Made by a program: the position numbers and the translations under genes
NCBI GenBank assembly: GCA_024742575.1
Contig: JANSYF010000022.1
Span: forward strand, 1-46,172
Length of the DNA: 46,172 nucleotides
Direction of reading: 5' to 3'
Origin: Paracoccaceae bacterium
GTDB taxonomy: Bacteria; Pseudomonadota; Alphaproteobacteria; Rhodobacterales; Rhodobacteraceae
Notes under the pieces: generated by a model
What the model saw: only the letters and a program-made list of their open reading frames with translations
Databases searched by the model: none
What the model was told of the DNA's origin: nothing
Shown here: positions 41,103 to 46,172 of the stretch, piece after piece
Numbering within the stretch: position 1 is the first letter of the stretch
Layout of the letters: each line of letters begins with the position of its first letter

Positions 41103-42233
41103 TTACATCTTGCAATCAGCAGCGTAGACGTCAGCATGGTTCTCAAGTGCAACGCCGATGATCTTGTTGGTGAACACGTCGCCCTCTTTGACAACCTCGC
41201 GGGCGTAGATTGTTTGGATAGGGTGGTGGTTCGGGCCGAATTTGAAATCACCACGGGTACTGTCGAATTCCGCAGCCCGCAATGCCTCGCGGAAGGCATC
41301 GGCGTCAGACACCTCGGCCTTGTCCAATGCCGACAGGATCAGGTTCGCAGTGTCGAAACCTTGGCTTGCGTAAAGTGACGGCAGACGTCCGAATTCCGCC
41401 TGGAAGCTTTCGACAAAGGCCGCGTTGGTCGGGTTGTCGATGTCCTTGTTCCATTGGCTGGTGTTCACGACACCAAGGGCCGCATCACCAACCGCTTGAA
41501 GGATGCCTTGATCAAAGCTGAAAGCCGGGCCGACGACCGGCAGGTCGACTCCGCTGTCCGCGTATTGCTTGAGGAAGGAAATTCCCATTCCGCCGGGCAG
41601 GAAGAAAAACACGCTGTCCGCACCCGACGCCCGGATTTGTGCGATCTCGGCGGCGTAATCTGTCTGGCCAAGTTGGGTGTAAACCTCACCCGCCAAGTCA
41701 CCCCCGAATGTTCTTTTGTACCCGGTCAATGCATCCTGGCCTGCAGGATAGTTCGGCGCAAGGATGAAGCTGTTGGAATAACCCGCCGAATTGGCATACG
41801 CGCCTGCTGCTTCGTGCAGGTTGTCGTTCTGCCATGCGACGTTGAAATAGTTCTGGTGGCAGCCTTGCCCTGCCAGCGCCGATGGGCCTGCGTTGGGAGA
41901 CAGGTAGAATTTTCCCTGTGCGGTGACGCTCGGGATGACGGCCATGGCAAGGTTCGACCAGATGATCCCGGTCAGGATATCGACGCGTTCGGATTGCACC
42001 ATTTTGTCGGCCAATTGCACGGCAATGTCCGGCTTTCGCTGATCATCCTCGATCACGACTTCGATGTCGTCGCGTCCCGATTGTGCAATGGCCATCATGA
42101 ACCCGTCACGCACATCGATGCCAAGACCCGCACCACCTCCTGATAAGGTTGTAATCATGCCGATTTTGGTTTCGGCAAAGGCAGTTGTCGCGCCAAGTGC
42201 AAGGGCCGCTGTGGCCATCAGAAGCTTTTTCAT
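41103..42233 (-). CDS. ABC transporter periplasmic substrate-binding protein, LIV family
   Basis: The 376-residue receptor has a clear signal peptide (KKLLMATAALALGATTAFA) and the type I periplasmic-binding fold: IGMITTLSGGGAGLGIDVRDGFMMAIAQSG, DDQRKPDIAVQLADKMVQSERVDILTGIIWS and FGPNHHPIQTIYAREV. It heads the operon with livHMGF. Its pattern (NYFNVAWQNDNLHEAAGAYAN) is closer to receptors for aromatic or other carboxylates than to classical leucine-binding LivJ, but the ligand cannot be read from sequence. Confidence 0.92.
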   Translation of the reverse strand: MKKLLMATAALALGATTAFAETKIGMITTLSGGGAGLGIDVRDGFMMAIAQSGRDDIEVVIEDDQRKPDIAVQLADKMVQSERVDILTGIIWSNLAMAVIPSVTAQGKFYLSPNAGPSALAGQGCHQNYFNVAWQNDNLHEAAGAYANSAGYSNSFILAPNYPAGQDALTGYKRTFGGDLAGEVYTQLGQTDYAAEIAQIRASGADSVFFFLPGGMGISFLKQYADSGVDLPVVGPAFSFDQGILQAVGDAALGVVNTSQWNKDIDNPTNAAFVESFQAEFGRLPSLYASQGFDTANLILSALDKAEVSDADAFREALRAAEFDSTRGDFKFGPNHHPIQTIYAREVVKEGDVFTNKIIGVALENHADVYAADCKM

Positions 42234-42438
42234 CTGGTTCTCCCCGTTGTTGTCGTCTCGTTGACCGATGTGTTGTGTCCCGCCGTGCCGACCGGATATC
42301 TTTGGCCCAAGACGTTTTGTCTTTGAATGTGTTGAACAAAGCGGTCCGAAAAACAAGAGAGCCATGGGATTTATGCACAGGTGTTTCAGGGTGTCTTGGC
42401 CCAAAAGCCAAATTTCACCAATTGATAAAAATTTTACA

Positions 42439-43866
42439 TCATGCCCGCTGGATGCTTAGCTTTGCTTTCAGACCAGTTGCTGAATTTTCAAATGTCAGTC
42501 CCCCATTGTGCAAAGCTGCGATGGTTGCCACGATTGAAAGACCCAGCCCATGGCCATCTATATAACTGGTATTCTCGCCACGTTCGAAAGGGGCGATCAG
42601 GGCTTCAACATGTTTTGCCTGCGTCTCTGACCCTTCGTCCTCGACCACGATGGTGGCCGTCTGAGCGTCGGTTTCGATCGCCACGCTGGCGCTGCGACCG
42701 TATTTCAGCGCGTTATCGATCAAATTTGTTATGGCGCGTTCCAAGGCAATCGGGCGGCCATTGATGATGACTTGCCGTCCGGTGCTGACCACGCTTTGGC
42801 CTTGCCGTGACATGAAAAGAGATCGTCCACCCTGCACCACAACGTCCCGAGGGGGCACCAAAGTCACTGGATCCCCGACGTCCTGGTAGTCGAAAACAAT
42901 GGTTTCAACGAGAGAATTGAGCGACAGTTTACGCGGTGCCTCAGCATTCATCTCGGCACGGGTGTAGGTCAGGGCGCTTTCGATGATGCCGGTCATTGAG
43001 TCGATGTCGGATTCCAGCTTGCGGCGCAATTCGTCGTCTTTGATCAAGGCAGTCCGCAGTCGAAGGCGCGTAGCGGGGGTGCCAAGGTCGTGGCTCACGC
43101 TCGATAAGACAGCGGCGCGGTTGGCAAGTTGTTTGCGTTCGGCCTCGAGAAAAGTATTCAGGGAATCCACGATGTCCCTCAATTCGCTCGGTCCCGTTGT
43201 CTCATAGCTGTCCGGCCCCCCAAATCGGCGATTGCGAAACGCCTGCGCAAAGGCATCGAAAGCCTGAGTCGTGTTTCCGATCAGCGTGACCAAGGCCGCC
43301 ATTGCCAGCAGCGCCACGAGAACTGCCATCAGCCGCATGTCGCGCGGGGCTGCGTCGCAACCCCAGATCGCGCTACCGTCCACCTGCTGCCAAGGTCCAT
43401 TGCCATATCGCGCCAACAGAATCGGGTCGCTGCAATAGGTCGCAAACAGCCGGGTCAGCGCTGCCAGCTGTGCCGAAGCGGTGGGCACTGCGTCGGCTTG
43501 AATGTCTGCAACTGGGTATCGCAATACGTCCGACACAGCGCCAATTCGCAACCCGCCTTCATTGTTTTGCAGCGATAAAACCGTGATATATGCGGGCTGT
43601 GGCATGCCTGAAATGCGTTCGAATTTGCCGGTTTCCGCCAGCACGGCATCTGCCGCTGACAAGCGGGTGACTTTCAGATCGGGGTGCGTGTCTTGGCCTG
43701 TCCGCAACGCTTCGTAGGTCAGCAGTCCGGCAGTTTGCGCCGAGGCAAGATGGTCAGTCCAAGATTGCGACGACCTGAGCCACAGAAGTGTTGCAACCGA
43801 CGCGGACAGCATCGCGATCGCCACCCAGATCAGCGCGAGGCTGCGCAGCCGGAACCCGCGTTTCAA
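42439..43866 (-). CDS. gtrS: Sensor histidine kinase, GtrS-like
   Basis: The 475-residue kinase has membrane helices at about 9-30 and 178-200 enclosing a periplasmic sensor domain of about 145 residues. A HAMP-like segment follows, then the H-box SSVSHDLGTPATRLRLR with phospho-accepting H259, N-box ERAITNLIDNALKYG, and G-boxes VVEDEGS and DGHGLGLSIV. It starts at a TTG codon that overlaps the regulator's stop (TTGA). Size, operon order and the neighbouring glucose-type binding protein fit the GltR/GtrS system of pseudomonads, which responds to sugar acids; the symbol is by analogy. Confidence 0.85.
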   Translation of the reverse strand: MKRGFRLRSLALIWVAIAMLSASVATLLWLRSSQSWTDHLASAQTAGLLTYEALRTGQDTHPDLKVTRLSAADAVLAETGKFERISGMPQPAYITVLSLQNNEGGLRIGAVSDVLRYPVADIQADAVPTASAQLAALTRLFATYCSDPILLARYGNGPWQQVDGSAIWGCDAAPRDMRLMAVLVALLAMAALVTLIGNTTQAFDAFAQAFRNRRFGGPDSYETTGPSELRDIVDSLNTFLEAERKQLANRAAVLSSVSHDLGTPATRLRLRTALIKDDELRRKLESDIDSMTGIIESALTYTRAEMNAEAPRKLSLNSLVETIVFDYQDVGDPVTLVPPRDVVVQGGRSLFMSRQGQSVVSTGRQVIINGRPIALERAITNLIDNALKYGRSASVAIETDAQTATIVVEDEGSETQAKHVEALIAPFERGENTSYIDGHGLGLSIVATIAALHNGGLTFENSATGLKAKLSIQRA

Positions 43867-44600
43867 CAGTCAGACTCGGCGGTCACGTCTACGGCAAAGA
43901 CATAGCCGGTTCCGCGTTCCGTGCGGATCATGTCCGGTGCCTTAGGATCGGTTTCGATCTTGGACCGCAAACGGCCAATCAGAACATCAATGGCCCGGCC
44001 CGTGGCCTCGGGTTGGTCCTGATCTCCGGTCACATCCAGTGCGGTCGCGATTTCCTGCCGTGTCAGCGGGATATGCGGATTGGCGAGTAGAACCTTAAGA
44101 AGTGCAGTTTCCCGTCGCGACAGCGTGACCTGATAGCCGTCGGGTGAACGAACCTCGTCCTGCTTGCCGTCATAAACCCAGCCACCAAAGCGGAAAGTCT
44201 GGATGCGCCTCCGGTAGATCAGTGAGGACGACCGCCGCGCGCGGGACAGAACCGCGCGCACCCGTGCGAGCAGCAGTTCCGGATTGAAGGGTTTGGCGAT
44301 GTAGTCGTCTGCCCCGGTCTCGTAACCCGCCATGCGCTGGTGATCGGCAGAGAGGGCAGAGACCATGATGATCGGCACATCATGATCGCGTCGCAAACCT
44401 TGGCAGATCTCCAACCCGCTTTCATCGCCAAGCATGACATCCAGTAAAATAAGGTCTATCCGACCGTCTTCTAGATGACGGTGTACGTCGGCTTCGGTTG
44501 CGGCGGGCAGGGCGATGCACCCATGCTGACGCAGATATTGGCACATCATCTGGCGCATGTCCGGGTCGTCATCGACGACTAGAAGCCGTGGAATCGCCAT
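43863..44600 (-). CDS. gltR: OmpR-family response regulator, GltR-like
   Basis: The 245-residue product has a receiver domain with the acidic pocket in LLVVDDDPDM, phospho-acceptor Asp in LILLDVMLGDESG and Lys in YIAKPFNPELL. A C-terminal OmpR-type winged helix follows (VTLSRRETALLKVLLANPHIPLTRQEIATALD ... GRAIDVLIGRLRSKIETDPKAPDMIRTERGTGYVF). ATG 44600 is the natural start. It is divergent from the glucose-type binding protein, with phased TGTAAC repeats between them, so that transporter is the likely target. Confidence 0.92.
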   Translation of the reverse strand: MAIPRLLVVDDDPDMRQMMCQYLRQHGCIALPAATEADVHRHLEDGRIDLILLDVMLGDESGLEICQGLRRDHDVPIIMVSALSADHQRMAGYETGADDYIAKPFNPELLLARVRAVLSRARRSSSLIYRRRIQTFRFGGWVYDGKQDEVRSPDGYQVTLSRRETALLKVLLANPHIPLTRQEIATALDVTGDQDQPEATGRAIDVLIGRLRSKIETDPKAPDMIRTERGTGYVFAVDVTAESDC

Positions 44601-44651
44601 CTGATGTTCTCCTCCCATCGCGGCGCGTCGGTGCCGTGGTTCGTCCTCTTA

Positions 44652-44697
44652 TGTAACAACAGGAAACGAATTCTCGTCCAGTGTAACAGCGTGTAAC
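44652..44697. promoter_or_regulatory. Phased TGTAAC direct repeats, candidate GltR operator
   Basis: TGTAAC occurs at 44652, 44682 and 44692, with a degenerate copy GGAAAC at 44662. All starts are multiples of 10 bases apart, so they lie on one face of the helix in pairs, as OmpR-family regulators prefer. The repeats are 130-175 bases upstream of the sugar-binding protein gene and 50-100 bases from the regulator's own start. Confidence 0.6.
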
Positions 44698-44825
44698 GAG
44701 AGCCGCGAAAATCTGCACGCCGTTTCTGAAAACCCGCCATGACGAGATTGCAATACTAGGGGGGATTTCGCCAAACATAAGCACCTGATGCCAGAACTGG
44801 CACAGATTTTGGGAGGACTACACAA

Positions 44826-46067
44826 ATGAAATCCGTATTTTTTGGCGCTGTCTCCGCCACCGCTCTGATCGCATCCGCAGTATATGCCGAACCCCAGGCA
44901 GAAGTTCTGCATTGGTGGACATCGGGCGGCGAAGCGAAATCCGTCGCAGTGCTGCAAGAAGAATTCGCCTCAAAGGGTGGTCAGTGGACCGACATGCCTG
45001 TCGCAGGTGGCGGCGGTGACGCGGCAATGACCGCTTTGCGTGCCCGCGTCCTGTCTGGAAACGCCCCGACCGCCGTGCAGCTTAAGGGCCCGGCGATCCA
45101 GGAATGGTACGAAGAAGGCGTGCTGGCCGACATTTCGTCCGTTGCCGAAGCGCAGGGCTGGGCAGACGTTCTGCCCGCGTCCATCGCAGGCCACATGAAG
45201 TGCGAAGGCACGTGGTGCGCAGCACCTGTAAACGTTCACCGCGTTGACTGGATCTGGGCGAACGCAGATGTTCTCGAAGCCAATGGCATCGAAATGCCGA
45301 CCACATGGGACGAGTTCAACGCAGCGGCTGAAAAGCTGCAGGCGGCTGGCATCATCCCACTGGCTCATGGCGGTCAGGCTTGGCAGGACGCAACCGTTTT
45401 CGAAGCAGTCGCACTTGGTGTTCTCGGGGCTGACGGTTTCCGTAAGGCGTTTGTCGATCTCGACATGGACACGCTGAAGTCCGACGAGATGAAGGCCGTC
45501 TTCGACCAGATGCGCACCATGCGCGGCTACGTCGATGACAATTTCTCGGGTCGTGACTGGAACCTTGCCACAGCGATGGTCATGAACGGCGAAGCCGCGT
45601 TCCAGATCATGGGCGACTGGGCCAAGGGTGAATTCATGGCGGCTGGCAAAGTGCCGGGCGAAGACTTCCTCTGCGCGTCCGTTCCCGGTGACGGCTTCCT
45701 CTACAACGTGGACAGCTTTGCCATGTTCGACGTGGACGGCGACGACAAGAAAGCTGGTCAGGAACTGCTGGCAGAGCTGATCGTCGGTCAGAACTTCCAG
45801 AAGGTGTTCAACCTGAACAAAGGCTCCATTCCAGCACGCGTTGACGTGTCTCTGGAAGAGTTCGACAGCTGTGCGCACCTGTCCGCGAAGGACATGGGCG
45901 AAAGCTCGGACAACGGCTCGCTTTTGCCCAGCTATGCCCACGGCATGGCGCTGCGCGGCGCGCAGTCCGGTGCGATCACTGACGTTGTGACGGCGCACTT
46001 CAACTCCGACATGTCCTCGGATGAAGCTGTGAACATGCTGGCCGACGCAGTCGCAAACAGCATGTAA
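44826..46067 (+). CDS. gtsA: Glucose-type ABC transporter periplasmic binding protein
   Basis: The 413-residue receptor has a signal peptide (KSVFFGAVSATALIASAVYA) and the pattern of the GtsA/Thermus glucose-binding group: VLHWWTSGGEAKSVAVLQEEFASKGGQWTDMPVAGGGGDAAMTALRARVLSGNAPTAVQLKGPAIQEW and PVNVHRVDWIWANADVLEANGI. It binds glucose or related monosaccharides in the periplasm. GGGAGG at 44811-44816 gives a strong start. It heads the operon and is followed by a stable hairpin and the permease gene. Binding proteins of this type are normally made in excess over their permeases. Confidence 0.9.
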   Translation: MKSVFFGAVSATALIASAVYAEPQAEVLHWWTSGGEAKSVAVLQEEFASKGGQWTDMPVAGGGGDAAMTALRARVLSGNAPTAVQLKGPAIQEWYEEGVLADISSVAEAQGWADVLPASIAGHMKCEGTWCAAPVNVHRVDWIWANADVLEANGIEMPTTWDEFNAAAEKLQAAGIIPLAHGGQAWQDATVFEAVALGVLGADGFRKAFVDLDMDTLKSDEMKAVFDQMRTMRGYVDDNFSGRDWNLATAMVMNGEAAFQIMGDWAKGEFMAAGKVPGEDFLCASVPGDGFLYNVDSFAMFDVDGDDKKAGQELLAELIVGQNFQKVFNLNKGSIPARVDVSLEEFDSCAHLSAKDMGESSDNGSLLPSYAHGMALRGAQSGAITDVVTAHFNSDMSSDEAVNMLADAVANSM

Positions 46068-46075
46068 ACGCAATC

Positions 46076-46106
46076 TCCCGCCCCAAAGCACCCGCTTGGG
46101 GCGGGA
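46076..46106 (+). terminator. Intercistronic hairpin after gtsA
   Basis: TCCCGCCCCAA (46076-46086) pairs perfectly with TTGGGGCGGGA (46096-46106), an 11-bp GC-rich stem with no T-run. Placed between a binding-protein gene and its permease gene, it probably stabilises the upstream message or partly terminates transcription, giving more receptor than permease. Confidence 0.8.
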
Positions 46107-46124
46107 CTTTCAGGGACAGATCCA

Positions 46125-46172
46125 ATGACCAAGTGGCTTGAAGAAAACACGCCCAAATTGGTACTGGCGCCC
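46125..46172 (+). CDS. gtsB: Sugar ABC transporter permease, first 16 codons
   Basis: An ATG with AGGGA upstream opens a frame reading MTKWLEENTPKLVLAP up to the window end. It follows gtsA on the same strand after a 57-base gap. Position makes it the permease gene gtsB; the sequence itself is too short to prove it. Confidence 0.7.
   Translation, partial: MTKWLEENTPKLVLAP

Noticed and set aside
44970..46091. 373-codon open frame antisense to gtsA
   Set aside because: It is fully covered by a strongly supported binding-protein gene, is rich in His/Arg/Val with no domain pattern, and arises from GC-rich codon use.

Overview
The window looks like chromosomal DNA of a marine alphaproteobacterium of the roseobacter group (Rhodobacterales). 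Support comes from a GC-rich sequence with tightly packed ATGA-overlapping operons, an alphaproteobacterial GTTC-N7-GTTC SOS box, a MetRS with the FSTS-type signature loop, a DUF3572 gene beside a PleD-like gene, and many high-affinity solute transporters (LIV-type ABC, TTT, glucose-type ABC, MFS, DMT). No insertion sequence, phage gene or CRISPR array is visible. Assignments come from reading motifs and family patterns; no database search was run.

Layout. 1-570: end of rpmI, then rplT and its terminator. 680-6900: an NTF2/flavin monooxygenase fusion, an exported serine hydrolase, a membrane-fused spermidine synthase, and alanine dehydrogenase divergent from an Lrp-type regulator. 7050-11610: FKBP isomerase, LysR regulator, a doubtful small ORF, metG, an MFS transporter. 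11659-15043: an ImuA-like SOS gene with a LexA box inside its promoter and two 24-bp perfect palindromes at its 3' end, then modABC. 15080-22642: Tas-like aldo/keto reductase, MFS transporter, alpha-methylacyl-CoA racemase, XRE regulator divergent from a fatty-acid desaturase, EamA exporter, NUDIX hydrolase, DUF983.

22875-24843 is a compact signalling locus: periplasmic four-EF-hand protein, ECF sigma factor, small membrane protein (probable anti-sigma) and a CnrX/Spy-like periplasmic sensor. It is followed by a PleD-like diguanylate cyclase, DUF3572, a HAD phosphatase and an MttB-family methyltransferase without pyrrolysine. At 29075-32095 an H-NOX-fold protein that has lost its heme-ligating residues overlaps a diguanylate cyclase with an H-NOX-associated domain, followed by a BON-MscS channel; tRNA-Gln(TTG) comes next.

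32510-37497: a tripartite tricarboxylate transporter (tctC, a BMP-like protein without signal peptide, tctB, tctA) divergent from an RpiR regulator. 37724-42233: a complete LIV-type ABC importer. 42439-46172: a GltR/GtrS-like two-component system divergent from a glucose-type binding protein and the start of its permease, with 10-bp-phased TGTAAC repeats between them.

Best candidates for unusual biology: the heme-pocket-less H-NOX with its diguanylate cyclase; the EF-hand/ECF/metal-sensor locus; the orphan SOS-controlled imuA ending in paired palindromes; and the cytoplasmic BMP protein inside a TTT operon.
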